This document shows, piece by piece, positions 24,405 to 33,848 of a stretch of 64,000 bases of DNA. The position numbers were made by a program, and so were the translations under genes. Position 1 is the stretch's first letter. Every line of letters begins with the position of its first letter. This DNA is from Phyllobacterium zundukense. GTDB taxonomy: Bacteria; Pseudomonadota; Alphaproteobacteria; Rhizobiales; Rhizobiaceae. The notes beneath the pieces were generated by a model. That model was not told where the DNA came from. It did not search any database and saw only the letters and a list, made by a program, of their open reading frames with translations. The stretch spans positions 62,001 through 126,000 of the forward strand of contig NZ_CP017942.1 in assembly GCF_002764115.1 (NCBI RefSeq). Direction: 5' to 3'.

Positions 24405-26066
24405 TTAAGCTTTCGACGCACGGTCGAGATAATTCTGCGATATGGCCGTTGGATGCACGCCGGTAACCCCCTTCGCAGTTGCCGACAAATAATCGTAGAA
24501 ATACCCGAAGATGACCGGCGTTTCTTCCAGAAGCAGGCGCTGGATCTTGCCCGCAGTCTGTTTTTGACTTTCGAGGTCGAGCGCAGCGATGTAGCTTGAG
24601 ACCAATTGGTCATATTCCGAATTTTTGAATCGTGCCGAATTCCAGGTCCCATCACTCTTCAGCGGCGCCGATAGAAGGACATTGGGAACCCCCCGATGAC
24701 CATAGGCAGTGATGCCCATCACGGAGTCGAGCCAGTTCGATTTGCCGAAGACGGCATCGCCGTAATAGGCGCCCTGATCAAGAATGCTTAGCTCGAGATC
24801 GATCCCGATTTCCTTGACCGCGTTCTGGATAAGGACCGCATATTCCGGAATTTCCAGAAAGCGTTCCGTTGTCAGCGTAACCTTGAAGCCTTTTACGACG
24901 CCTGCAGCCTCCATCAACTGGTTGGCCTGTGTCAAGTCCTGCTGCCGCTGCGCAACGCTCGCATCCGTAGACGGGTAGACTGGAGCAAAGGGGCTGTCAT
25001 TGCCAAGCGACGCGTGCCCGCGCATCAATCCCTTCTGCAGTTTGTTCCGGTCGATGCTGAGCGCAATAGCGCGGCGCACGCGCGGATCCTTGAAGGAATC
25101 CGTATCGGTACGCATGTGCACCTGCTGGTGCGCCACCGATTTGAGGCTGATAATTTCGACATTGGGATCGTTGAGCAGGCCCACACCTGCCGAAGCCGGT
25201 AGCTGGGTGATGACATCCACCTGCCTGCCCTGAAGCGCCAGGATCATCGGCTGGATATCACCGAAGAAGGTGAACTCCGTCCGATCCGGCAGAGCCTTAT
25301 CGCCCCAGTAGTCATCGTTCCTGACGAATGAAGCTCCTACTTTCGGCGTATACTTCTCAAGCTTGAATGGTCCGGTCGCATTGAAGTTCTTTTCAAAATC
25401 GCCCTTGTAGTCAGCGGGAATGATAATCGCATTGTAATTGTCGGACGATAGCATGTACGGGAAGTTGCCGTTGGGCGCATCGAGATGGAATTCGACTGTA
25501 TAGTCGTCAATCTTCCGCGTTGCACCCTTCTGCAGATAACCGGTGAAAACGGACAATGCGTTGGACGAATTGGCTGGGTCCGCCAGCCGGTCAATGCTGG
25601 CCACCACATCGTCGGCCTTCATCTCGGCGCCACTATGGAACTTAACCCCTTTGCGCAAGGTGAAGGTCCAGACATCACCCTTGTCGTTCGGTTTCCAACT
25701 CTGGGCGAGCATCGGCTTCAAAACAAGATCAGGACCATCAAGGCAAAGAAATTCACCGACCTGTTGCAACATCAAAAGACCGCCGGAATCGGCAACGCTG
25801 ACTGGATCTATCGCCGCGGCGGGCACGCTGTTTGCCACGCGGATGGTTGCGCCCGGAGCGCCCTGCGCGCGGGCCAGGCTGGGCATGCCGCCAACCCCGG
25901 CCGCAAAGCCAACGCTTCCGAGGAAGGGCAGCGACAAGCCAAGCAGGCTGCCGTGACGAATAAATTCGCGGCGGCTTACCCTGCCGTCCACGAGACCGTC
26001 GATCAGATGGATTTCGAGATCAGTTCTGCCACACCGAAGAATGTCGAGAATCTTGTGGTGCTTCAT
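24405..26066 (-). CDS. Peptide/nickel-type ABC transporter substrate-binding protein (SBP family 5) with Tat signal
   Basis: This 553-residue binding protein has a long N-terminal region and a twin-arginine signal SRREFIRHGSLLGLSLPFLG (around residues 31-50), so it is exported folded. The mature part shows the family-5 pattern: KPMLAQSWKPNDKGDVWTFT, LRKGVKFHSGAEMKADDVV and RVRRAIALSIDRNKL. The ATG at 26066 follows an AGGGAG site; the frame opens earlier at 26174. No permease or ATPase genes lie next to it, so it must either share a distant importer or be a leftover of an operon. Ligand unknown (peptide, opine or similar). Confidence 0.9.
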   Translation of the reverse strand: MKHHKILDILRCGRTDLEIHLIDGLVDGRVSRREFIRHGSLLGLSLPFLGSVGFAAGVGGMPSLARAQGAPGATIRVANSVPAAAIDPVSVADSGGLLMLQQVGEFLCLDGPDLVLKPMLAQSWKPNDKGDVWTFTLRKGVKFHSGAEMKADDVVASIDRLADPANSSNALSVFTGYLQKGATRKIDDYTVEFHLDAPNGNFPYMLSSDNYNAIIIPADYKGDFEKNFNATGPFKLEKYTPKVGASFVRNDDYWGDKALPDRTEFTFFGDIQPMILALQGRQVDVITQLPASAGVGLLNDPNVEIISLKSVAHQQVHMRTDTDSFKDPRVRRAIALSIDRNKLQKGLMRGHASLGNDSPFAPVYPSTDASVAQRQQDLTQANQLMEAAGVVKGFKVTLTTERFLEIPEYAVLIQNAVKEIGIDLELSILDQGAYYGDAVFGKSNWLDSVMGITAYGHRGVPNVLLSAPLKSDGTWNSARFKNSEYDQLVSSYIAALDLESQKQTAGKIQRLLLEETPVIFGYFYDYLSATAKGVTGVHPTAISQNYLDRASKA

Positions 26067-26370
26067 GGCTTCAGCTCCCTTGTGTTGTGGTTTTTGCCGG
26101 ACGAAATATTTCACCAGCGCCTTGGTCGCCGTGCTGTCTGTCCGCTCGTAACCGACACGAGCCGTTTCCTCCACTTGTCTTTGACGGCATCTGATCGGTG
26201 GTCCAATCTCCCCAAGCGGCTTTCGGCCGCTGGTCTAATATGGATTGGTGGCGAGGCGAGCGCGGATTGCACAGAGCCAACCAAAATAGAGGGGGTTACC
26301 CCCTTCCAGCGCTATGATCCTCGTCTTTGCTCATCGCTCGCGCATTACCCCTCCTAACGCGATCCTCCGA
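26067..26370. other. Non-coding gap upstream of the orphan binding-protein gene
   Basis: No gene is visible in this 300-base stretch between the end of the large cyclase-ATPase gene (26371) and the start of the binding-protein gene. It should contain the promoter of the latter. Confidence 0.4.
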
Positions 26371-29300
26371 CTATCGCAGGTTGGCAAGCAGCCTACGAGC
26401 CCGCAAAAGGTCGGGCGTGTCAAAGCCCTGCGTAAACCATTCATAGATCGGCGCGAGAACATCAAAAGCCTCCTTGCGTCGGTTATGCTCGGCCCAAAGC
26501 CGGGCGAGCGCAGCGCTGGCCCGCAGTTCAAGCATCTTCGCGCCCTGATTGGCGGCGATGTCGATCGCTCGCTTGAAGGCGGCTTCGGCCTCTTCGCGAG
26601 CGTCGTCGGAAGGATCGAGCAGCAGCAGTTCGCCGCGCTCGCGTTCGAGTTCGGCATTGCACCAGCTCTCCAGAGTTCTCTCAGCGATCTGAGTCGCTTC
26701 GGCTACGATTTTGAACCCGGCGGCACGTCGCCCTGCCTTACGCTGAATGGCGGCAAGCAGGCCCAAGTAGTGCGGCATCCGCAGCCCGGCGCCGGTTTCT
26801 GCGAATTCCTTCAGCGCCGCGTCATAGGCCGCGAGCCCTTCCTCAACGGGACCCTGGGCCGTGATAGCCCAGGCCCGCACAAGCGCGCTCCACGCCCCGT
26901 AATAATCGAATCGATATTCCAGGCAGAGGCTGCGGGCTTCCTCGGCGATTGTGAGTGCCGCCTCCGGCTCACGTCGGAACTGATGCAGCATCGCAAGGTA
27001 AGCGAGCGCGAGCGCGATACTGAAGGGGCGCGCGCCTTCCCGCGCGAGCGCAAGCCCGTCCTCGGCGGTCTGCAGTGCGCAGTCGGGATTGCCAAGATGC
27101 CAATCGCAGTGGGCTGTATAGACGCGGCAGAAGGCGCCGATATTGATGCCGTAGACCTCTGAATGGAAATGGCCGTGACAGGCGCCGGCCTCCAAGCTTT
27201 GCTGATGCCAATCGCGGGCGGCCTGGAACTTGCCGAGATGGAACGTCAGTGCCCCGGCGAAATGGTAGGCCTCGACGAGAAACGCTGGGTTGTCGGTCCG
27301 GTGCGCCAGGTCGACCGCTTCATCGACCAGTTGTGTCGCTTCGTGGAGATTGGCGCGCACGTGATAGACGTATCCAAGCCCTCTTATCGCGGTGAAGAGA
27401 TCCGCGTCGTTGTTAAGCTCGCGGCTCAACTCCTGAGCCCGTTTATAAACCGCTTCTGCCTCGCGTGCGGCGTACCCCTTCGTGGCCAGGAGCGGGCCGC
27501 CGAGCGCCAGTAGGAGGGACAACTCCAACCTTGAACGAGGCTCGGCGGGAGGAAGCGCTGCGAGGCTCGCGAGCCCAGATCGCAGATGCGCGATTGCTTC
27601 CACGTTAGCCGAGCGGCCGGCCGCTAGCACGCCGGCCAGCAGCCAGTATCCAACCGCCTTCTCGAAGAGCCCCGCCTCATCGAAATGCAAGGCAACCAGC
27701 TCAGGCCGCGCTTCGAGCGTTTGGGGAAAGTCTGTCTCAATCGCGGTGGCGACCTTCGCATGCAACTCCTGGCGACGCTTCCGGAGCAGGCTCTGATAGG
27801 CGGCGTCACGCACCAATGCATGCTTGAAGATGTACGTTGTCGCCGGCGGAATGCCACGACGAAAGACGAGCTCCGCGGCGACGAGCCGTTCCAGCGCCGC
27901 CGCAAGATCGCCGTCCGGCAGCGGAACTACGGCAGCAAGCAGCTCGTGGTCGAACTCGCGGCCAATGCATGCGCCGATCTGTGCAACCTCCTTTACCGAG
28001 GAGAGCCGATCGAGGCGGGCCATCAGCGAGTCATGCAGGGTCACGGGTATCGCCAGCGGCGGGAGTGGCCCATCGAGAACATAGCGGTCGCCTGCGTCCT
28101 TGAGCAATCCGGACTCAAGCACAGCCTTGGTCAGTTCCTCCGTGAAAAGCGGTACGCCCTCCGTCCGTGCCAGAATTTGATCGAGCACTTCCGCGGGCAG
28201 CGCTTTACCACCAGCCACCCGTTCCACCAGCGAGCGCGCCTGAGCCTCCGCCAGCCGGTTCAATGTGATTAGCGTGACATGCGGAAAGCCGATCCAGGGC
28301 GGCGGCAGCTCCGGCCGGAACGTCGCGATGAGGAGCACCGGCAGCCGCTGAAGGCGCTCGACCATCTGGTCGAAGAACTCGCGTGACGTCGGATCGAGCC
28401 AGTGCGTGTCCTCCAGCACCACCAGCACCGGACCGCGCACCGCGAGACCCTCAAGCTGTGCGAGAAAGGCCCGGAAGAGAAGCCCTTTCTTTTGCAGAGA
28501 TGACATCGCCGCAAGCGAATCCCCTGAGCTGATCGGGATGCCAAGCAGATCGGCAAACAGCGCTACCGCATGGGGCTCGGCCGATGTCGTCTCCAGTAGG
28601 GATGCAAGTTTATCGAGGCGGGCCTCCCAGGCATCATCCGGCGCGAACCCTGCCGCCCGCTCGATTTGGGTTATGAAGGGGAAGAGCGCGCTGTTGACGT
28701 GATGTGGCGAGCAAGCATAGCGGAGCGAAGTCTTGGACTCTCCCCGGAGACGTTCGCGCAGCGCAAGCACCAACCTCGACTTGCCAATGCCGGGCTCGCC
28801 TGAAATGAGGGCGACGTGCCCGCTTCCCTCCTTTATCTGCCGCCAGCGCGACAATATAAGATCCAGTTCCTCATCGCGGCCGACGAGCGGAGTGACCCGT
28901 GTGCCGTGAAGCGCTTCAAATCGGCTCTCGGCCTTTCCCACGCCGGTCACTCGCCAGGCCCCCACTGGTTCGGCGAAGCCCTTAAGTGAGCACGGTGCTA
29001 GTGGGGCGAGCTCGAACAGGCCGCCGACAAGCCGTCGCGTATTGTAGGCGATGACCACTGCGCCAGCCTCGGCCAGTTCCTGCAGCCGGGCTGCAAGGTT
29101 GGGCGTCTCGCCGGCTATCCCGCGCTCCTGCGCTTCGCCCACCCCAAGAAGATCGCCCACAACGACAAGGCCAGTGGCAATGCCAACGCGTGCATTGAGG
29201 CGGTCGCCGTCGACCTTCAGTTCTGAAATGCCTGCGACGAGGGTGAGCCCCGCGTGCACGGCCCGTTCGGCGTCGTCCTCATGGGCTTGGGGATACCCGA

Positions 29301-29703
29301 AGTAGATGAGCGCACCATCGCCCATATACTTGGCGACAAAGCCGCCGTATTTGCTGACGAGATCGCCGACCCGCGCATGGTAGACCTGCAGCAGTTCCTG
29401 CATATCTTCCGGGTCAAGCCTGGCAGACAGCGCCGTCGAACCGACGAGATCACAAAACATGACCGTGAGCTGTCGCCGCTCGGCTCGATCGGGAGGCTTT
29501 TGATCTGCGGCCTCCAGCCGCGCCGCCGTAAGGTCGCCAACCGCGTCAAGAATTTTCCTCCGGTGGCCAACCGCCGAAACGCCGATCTCCTTCAGGTCGG
29601 CAGCCGTCAAGCGGGGTAAGACGTCGAGGTCGACCCCGTTGTCGCGAAAAGCCTGCTCGTAGGATTGCAGGCCAAGCGCGCGCAGCCATAGCCCGATGTC
29701 CAA
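26371..29703 (-). CDS. SAM domain - class III cyclase - AAA ATPase - TPR regulator
   Basis: This 1110-residue protein is a multi-domain signalling protein. Residues 1-60 form a SAM domain (WLRALGLQSYEQAFRDNGVD). A class III cyclase domain follows (about 75-255) with both metal aspartates (VMFCDLVGSTAL and AKYMGDGALIYF), the lysine, and the NLAARLQ asparagine/arginine pair. An AAA/STAND-type ATPase has Walker A GEPGIGKSRLVLALRERL near residue 305 and Walker B VLVVLEDTHWLDP near 430. The C-terminal 450 residues are TPR-like. The start is TTG 29703, preceded by a perfect GGAGG that overlaps the stop of the FAD oxidase gene, indicating coupling. Confidence 0.9.
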   Translation of the reverse strand: MDIGLWLRALGLQSYEQAFRDNGVDLDVLPRLTAADLKEIGVSAVGHRRKILDAVGDLTAARLEAADQKPPDRAERRQLTVMFCDLVGSTALSARLDPEDMQELLQVYHARVGDLVSKYGGFVAKYMGDGALIYFGYPQAHEDDAERAVHAGLTLVAGISELKVDGDRLNARVGIATGLVVVGDLLGVGEAQERGIAGETPNLAARLQELAEAGAVVIAYNTRRLVGGLFELAPLAPCSLKGFAEPVGAWRVTGVGKAESRFEALHGTRVTPLVGRDEELDLILSRWRQIKEGSGHVALISGEPGIGKSRLVLALRERLRGESKTSLRYACSPHHVNSALFPFITQIERAAGFAPDDAWEARLDKLASLLETTSAEPHAVALFADLLGIPISSGDSLAAMSSLQKKGLLFRAFLAQLEGLAVRGPVLVVLEDTHWLDPTSREFFDQMVERLQRLPVLLIATFRPELPPPWIGFPHVTLITLNRLAEAQARSLVERVAGGKALPAEVLDQILARTEGVPLFTEELTKAVLESGLLKDAGDRYVLDGPLPPLAIPVTLHDSLMARLDRLSSVKEVAQIGACIGREFDHELLAAVVPLPDGDLAAALERLVAAELVFRRGIPPATTYIFKHALVRDAAYQSLLRKRRQELHAKVATAIETDFPQTLEARPELVALHFDEAGLFEKAVGYWLLAGVLAAGRSANVEAIAHLRSGLASLAALPPAEPRSRLELSLLLALGGPLLATKGYAAREAEAVYKRAQELSRELNNDADLFTAIRGLGYVYHVRANLHEATQLVDEAVDLAHRTDNPAFLVEAYHFAGALTFHLGKFQAARDWHQQSLEAGACHGHFHSEVYGINIGAFCRVYTAHCDWHLGNPDCALQTAEDGLALAREGARPFSIALALAYLAMLHQFRREPEAALTIAEEARSLCLEYRFDYYGAWSALVRAWAITAQGPVEEGLAAYDAALKEFAETGAGLRMPHYLGLLAAIQRKAGRRAAGFKIVAEATQIAERTLESWCNAELERERGELLLLDPSDDAREEAEAAFKRAIDIAANQGAKMLELRASAALARLWAEHNRRKEAFDVLAPIYEWFTQGFDTPDLLRARRLLANLR

Positions 29704-29704
29704 G

Positions 29705-31183
29705 TTACCTCCGTACGGGCTCCTCGATACTTGAACGCCTTCCGCTGCCTTGGCCCGCTGTGCTTATTGGCTGGACGTTCTGGTTCAGACGGAACAGGTT
29801 GTCAGGGTCGTATTTGGTCTTGAGCGCCTCCAGCCGCGCATAGTTGCTGCCATAGGCCTGCGCCACCCTGTCCGTCTCATCCTCCGGCATGAAATTGACG
29901 TAGACACCCCCCGTCGCGTGCGGGGCGGTCGCCGCAAACAGCCCTCGCGCCCAATCGATGGAGGCTTGCTCGTCACCGCGCTCGCGCCACCTTGTGTGCA
30001 CGTTCATCACGAACTTGGCCTCGCGATGCGGATAGGCGGTTGCGTCGGCGGCCACACGGCTGCTGGCACCGCCGATCTGGCCGATGAAGATCTCGCATTC
30101 CGCGGTCGGCAACGTGCCGACATAATCGATCAGCGTGTCGAACAGGCCATCGCTAAGAGCTGTGAAATTGTGCGACTTCCAGTAGTTGAATGCCCCCGGC
30201 GTGAGCAGCGGATCGAATGCCGTCTGCCAGGCCGCGTAGGGCTGCACACCGATCACGTCGGCGATCGGCTCGCCGAGTGCGCGTAGCGGCGCAAGCGCGC
30301 CATCCGCTTCACCCGGCTCACCGGCATAGCAGACGGCGAAGACCAGGATGTCCTTGCCGTGCACCTCGGCTGGCAGGAACGGCAAAGGCGGTGCCTTACG
30401 CAGTACCACCCAGATGGTAAGATCGTCGGGAGCGGCCGCCGCCACCTCGCGATATCCGGCAAGGAGTTCACGCGCCCGGGCAAACGGATGGACTATCAGC
30501 CCCGAGACCAGATCGGGACCGACCGGATGCAATTTGAACTCGAACGACGTCACCACGCCGAAATTGCCGCCACCACCGCGGATAGCCCAGAACAGGTCTG
30601 GGTTCTCCGTTGCGCTCGCCTGAACGAGCGCGCCGTCGGCGGTTACCACGTCGGCCGAGATCAGATTGTCCACCGTGAATCCGAATTTGCGGCTGAGCCA
30701 ACCGAAGCCGCCGCCGAGGGCGAGGCCAGCCACCCCGGTCGTCGAGTTGATACCGAGCGGCGTGGCAAGACCGAACGTTTGCGCCTCTTTGTCGAACTCT
30801 CCGAGCGTCACGCCGGGCTCCACCCGTGCGGTGCGCCCCTTCGGATCGACGTGAACGGAGCGCATCAGCGACAGGTCGATCAGAAGGCCGCCCTCGCAGA
30901 CGGCGTTGCCCGAAATGTTGTGGCCACCGCCGCGCACGGCTAGGAGGAGCCCGTTGTCGTGGGCAAGGCGCACGGCCCGCATCACGTCGCCTGCGCCGCG
31001 GCAGCGCACAACGGCGGCCGGCCGCCGGTCGATCATGGCGTTCCAGATTGTCCGCGCCTCATCGTAACCGGCTTCGTCCGGCAGACATAAGCTGCCGCGG
31101 AGCTGTGTCTGCAACGCCGTCAGGATGTCGTTTGAAAGGGCGATCTTTCCGCCCTGGAGCCCGCTGAACTGAATTTCGGTCAT
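29705..31183 (-). CDS. FAD-linked oxidase of the berberine-bridge type
   Basis: This 492-residue flavoprotein has the PCMH/FAD-binding domain with the histidine for covalent flavin attachment in AVRGGGHNISGNAVCEGGLL, the GLALGGGFGWLSRKFG motif and a C-terminal BBE segment (YGSNYARLEALKTKYDPDN). No Sec signal is obvious, so it is probably cytoplasmic. Such enzymes oxidise sugars, alcohols or alkaloid-like compounds with oxygen. A GGGAGG site precedes ATG 31183. Its stop overlaps the ribosome site of the downstream cyclase-ATPase gene, and the two genes probably form one operon; the link in function is unknown. Confidence 0.92.
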   Translation of the reverse strand: MTEIQFSGLQGGKIALSNDILTALQTQLRGSLCLPDEAGYDEARTIWNAMIDRRPAAVVRCRGAGDVMRAVRLAHDNGLLLAVRGGGHNISGNAVCEGGLLIDLSLMRSVHVDPKGRTARVEPGVTLGEFDKEAQTFGLATPLGINSTTGVAGLALGGGFGWLSRKFGFTVDNLISADVVTADGALVQASATENPDLFWAIRGGGGNFGVVTSFEFKLHPVGPDLVSGLIVHPFARARELLAGYREVAAAAPDDLTIWVVLRKAPPLPFLPAEVHGKDILVFAVCYAGEPGEADGALAPLRALGEPIADVIGVQPYAAWQTAFDPLLTPGAFNYWKSHNFTALSDGLFDTLIDYVGTLPTAECEIFIGQIGGASSRVAADATAYPHREAKFVMNVHTRWRERGDEQASIDWARGLFAATAPHATGGVYVNFMPEDETDRVAQAYGSNYARLEALKTKYDPDNLFRLNQNVQPISTAGQGSGRRSSIEEPVRR

Positions 31184-31437
31184 GGAACCGCCTCCCTGAT
31201 AGTCCGATGGGTGCGGCGGTTGGAAAGGATACGGTATCGGAGATTGCCGCCGCCCGCGACTTGGGTCCTTCCCCCCATCGATTCCGATGCCTTGCTGCGA
31301 TGGCCCCCGGAATCTCGTTGATCGTTTTGATGAACTCTACTTTAGCACCGAAAGGGCGTTGAGGCGATTCTTACAAATCATGAAATAAAGCACCTTCGCA
31401 ATCCGCAAGCCCGCTGTGCCCAAACGCGACTTTCACA

Positions 31438-31822
31438 ATGTTTTACGGGAAGACGGTTGTGATGGGTCGCCGCGCGCCCGTGGCCGCGCAGGGCATGCCC
31501 GAGCGTGTGCGGGGCACCATCCGCAAGGCCGCCGCCGAAGAAGTGATCTCGTACCAGATACCCGCATACAAACTGCGTGGCGGCGCCGTGCTCTATTTCG
31601 CCGGGTGGAAGATGCACTCCTTCGCTCTACCGCGCTAACGAGCAGCTTGTCGCGGCATTCAAAGACGCCCTTGCCCCTTACGAACTCAACGACAAGGGCA
31701 CGATCCGTTTCCCGCTCTCTCAGCCCATACCGGTAAAATTGATCGAGCGCATCGCGAAGTTCCGCGCGAAGCAAGTTGCCGTGCACGAGAAGGCAAAGGC
31801 TGCCGTGCCTAATAAGGGCTAG
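31438..31822 (+). pseudogene. Frameshifted DUF1801 (YdhG-like) gene
   Basis: The first part, in one frame, reads MPERVRGTIRKAAAEEVISY, then QIPAYKLRGGAVLYFAGWKM and stops at 31638. The family pattern resumes in the +1 frame as YRANEQLVAAFKDALAPYEL, then GTIRFPLSQPIPVKLIERIA, ending at 31822. Together they form one DUF1801 domain, interrupted near 31615-31635 by a one-base shift. The gene is probably inactive unless the shift is a sequencing error. DUF1801 proteins are small and of unknown function, sometimes iron-chaperone-like. Confidence 0.85.
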
Positions 31823-32457
31823 GCCCGCACCTGCCCAAGATCGTCGCCGCGCGGCCTGAAAGAATCCTTCCCGGATGTGGCTCCTGGTCCGCTTACCCCG
31901 GCTTGAAATTTCAATGAGCGAAATCTGGATACTTTAACACGTTGTTTACGTTAACATTTCTTTCCACGCAGCACTTAACTGCGAGTTAGCTTCATCTTGT
32001 CTGACTATAAATTCACAAGTTGAGCGAAGCAGCCGTAGCTTATCCCGGCTGAACAGCGATCGATGCCATAGTGAATCTCTGCCGCCGCCCGGAGGCCCCA
32101 TTTCCCTGCATTTCCAGACTTTCGTCGCCCCCTGCCTTCCCGATTTCCTATTATCGGCATTTTCAACTGACCGTTTATCCATGACTTCCGATATTGTACA
32201 AATGAAAATTGGATTGCTAGCATCCGCGACTGCACCTGCGTCTAAAACCGCCGATCAGGCGAATAACGTGCATCACTGGCTGCCCGGGCGCACAACGCAT
32301 CCGTCGAACGTCCGGCGTCGTAACGCACAGCCTTTCATGAAAGCGGACAGAAATGATCCCCGCCGCGGTTCGTCGCCCTGGGCGGCATCCTCGGTCAAAA
32401 TCCGTTCTCCCAGGACAGAAAACTCGGCCTTGTGGATTGAAAATATCCTTCGATTGG
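31823..32457. other. Gap between the DUF1801 remnant and repC
   Basis: About 635 bases. It contains one weak minus-strand reading listed separately and nothing else recognisable. It marks the downstream edge of the repABC cassette. No clear rho-independent terminator for repC was found. Confidence 0.4.
31946..32182 (-). CDS. Possible small hypothetical protein downstream of repC
   Basis: A 78-codon reading with a GGAAG ribosome-like site about five bases before its ATG. The C-terminal half (KLRLLRSTCEFIVRQDEANS) looks helical and protein-like, while the N-terminal half does not. No family is recognised. It is listed only because the C-terminal composition is less random than that of other open frames in this gap. 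Confidence 0.2.
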   Translation of the reverse strand: MDKRSVENADNRKSGRQGATKVWKCREMGPPGGGRDSLWHRSLFSRDKLRLLRSTCEFIVRQDEANSQLSAAWKEMLT

Positions 32458-33753
32458 TCATTTCGTGGCCACTAGCTGGACATGGGTACCCGTGGCCCTG
32501 AATTGTGCCAAGAGCATGGGCCAAACAGAGAACTCGCCCTGGGCCGCCTTGTCTGTTAGCGATCTCAAATAGCCGCCGGCCGAATTGATCTGTTCTGCCC
32601 TTTCAAGGATGCAGGCCATGGCGATTGCCGCATTTTCCTGCCCGAGAACATCACAGGCCTCCTCATAGGCGGAGGGGCTGACGCCGAGCATCGAGCGGAC
32701 AACAACAGCCGCCGCCATTAGATCCGACCAGCTGGCAATGCCTTGTTTTGTGTAGGCAGCAATCTGTGGACAAGCCTGGCGGACAAGGCCGAGCGGAACC
32801 GGCTTGCCATCTGGCAGATCCTCAGCCTTCTCTTCCGGCCCCCTGCCCGTTCGGATCGTTGTTATTGGCCTGTCTTTCGGGTCACCTAGCTCAATTGCTT
32901 CTGTTTTTTGCCCCAGCTTTGCCCCTTGGCTGTTTCTTAAGCCAGGTTCAAGATCAGTTGTGGATTGGGTATTTGAATTTTGTTTGTGGCGCTCAGAATG
33001 AGACTCTTTGGGGTTCATTTTTTGAGAATTAAGCCTATCTGTCAATAGATTGGACACTTCTAACTGGATACATTCCAGCCCATCGACTATCGGTTCCAGA
33101 TCCTCAGCCGTTGCCTGGCGTGGTACATCGTCGATGACCCCCCTAAACCGGGTGTATTGGGCGCTCCAGTCTATCTCGGGTAGTTCTTCAAACCCAAGCT
33201 CGATCAGCTTGACGATATCACGGCGTAGAAGCGTGACGCGTTCCTTCATCAATTTCAACTGTAGCCGTTCGGATCGCACCTGTTCGGCCATAGCGTCGAA
33301 TTCAGTGGCACGCGAGACCAAGGGAGCTATTGAGAACCCAAAAGCCTCTCCCTCCTCCCCTGCCCTGGTCCTGCGCGCATAGCGCTTGCCGTTAGGGCTA
33401 TCCTTGCGGAAGATCAGGCCGGTTTCTACCAGCGCGCTTAAATGTCGTCGTAGCGTTGCCGGCGCCATGCCGTGGGCACGAAGCGAGAGCTGCACATTGG
33501 ATGGGAACACCACCAGGCCGTTCGCCTCGCAGAGTTCCGTCTGCGGATAGAATGTCAAAAGCGCATTGAGCACCACCAGCGCCCGGTCGGATATGCCAAT
33601 TAACGCCCTCGCCTCGCACAGGCTGCGAAACAGCTTCCATTTGTCGATCGACGCCTGCGGATCGATCTCTTTCGCCTGCACCTGCGTTGCCAGCATGCCA
33701 AGCGACAGCGACCGCCGCCCAAAGGGCGTCGTAAACGTATTCCCCGTCTGCAT
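32458..33753 (-). CDS. repC: Replication initiator RepC
   Basis: This 431-residue protein is the initiator of repABC replicons: it opens TGNTFTTPFGRRSLSLGMLA, followed by a winged-helix DNA-binding region (LVVFPSNVQLSLRAHGMAPA, TLRRHLSALVETGLIFRKDS). The origin of repABC replicons lies inside repC. It is last in the repA-repB-repC order on the minus strand and is preceded by a 160-base gap that encodes the antisense RNA on the other strand. Its presence makes this part of the window the core of a secondary replicon. Confidence 0.95.
   Translation of the reverse strand: MQTGNTFTTPFGRRSLSLGMLATQVQAKEIDPQASIDKWKLFRSLCEARALIGISDRALVVLNALLTFYPQTELCEANGLVVFPSNVQLSLRAHGMAPATLRRHLSALVETGLIFRKDSPNGKRYARRTRAGEEGEAFGFSIAPLVSRATEFDAMAEQVRSERLQLKLMKERVTLLRRDIVKLIELGFEELPEIDWSAQYTRFRGVIDDVPRQATAEDLEPIVDGLECIQLEVSNLLTDRLNSQKMNPKESHSERHKQNSNTQSTTDLEPGLRNSQGAKLGQKTEAIELGDPKDRPITTIRTGRGPEEKAEDLPDGKPVPLGLVRQACPQIAAYTKQGIASWSDLMAAAVVVRSMLGVSPSAYEEACDVLGQENAAIAMACILERAEQINSAGGYLRSLTDKAAQGEFSVWPMLLAQFRATGTHVQLVATK
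32940..33060. other. AT-rich segment within repC, candidate origin of replication
   Basis: The middle of repC contains an AT-rich run (around 32950-33055, with stretches such as TTTGAATTTTG and TTTTTTGAGAATTAA). In characterised repABC plasmids oriV maps to such an AT-rich part of the repC coding sequence. The exact borders cannot be read from sequence alone. Confidence 0.5.
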
Positions 33754-33813
33754 TGTCTTTCACCTTTCTAAAGGCAAAAGAAATCCGCTCGCCAAAAACG
33801 ACGCCAAAAAGTC

Positions 33814-33842
33814 TTGACACTGATTCGGGGAAATGCGATTCT
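33814..33842 (+). promoter_or_regulatory. Promoter of the repABC antisense RNA
   Basis: TTGACA at 33814-33819 and GATTCT at 33837-33842 are spaced by 17 bases on the plus strand, opposite to repABC. The expected start near 33849 gives a transcript of the right length up to the terminator at about 33905. The -10 element is a weak match. Confidence 0.6.
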
Positions 33843-33848
33843 CGATCT

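Noticed and set aside
32181..32501. Plus-strand open frame of about 106 codons next to repC
   Set aside because: No ribosome site, no domain, and it runs into the repC coding sequence on the other strand.
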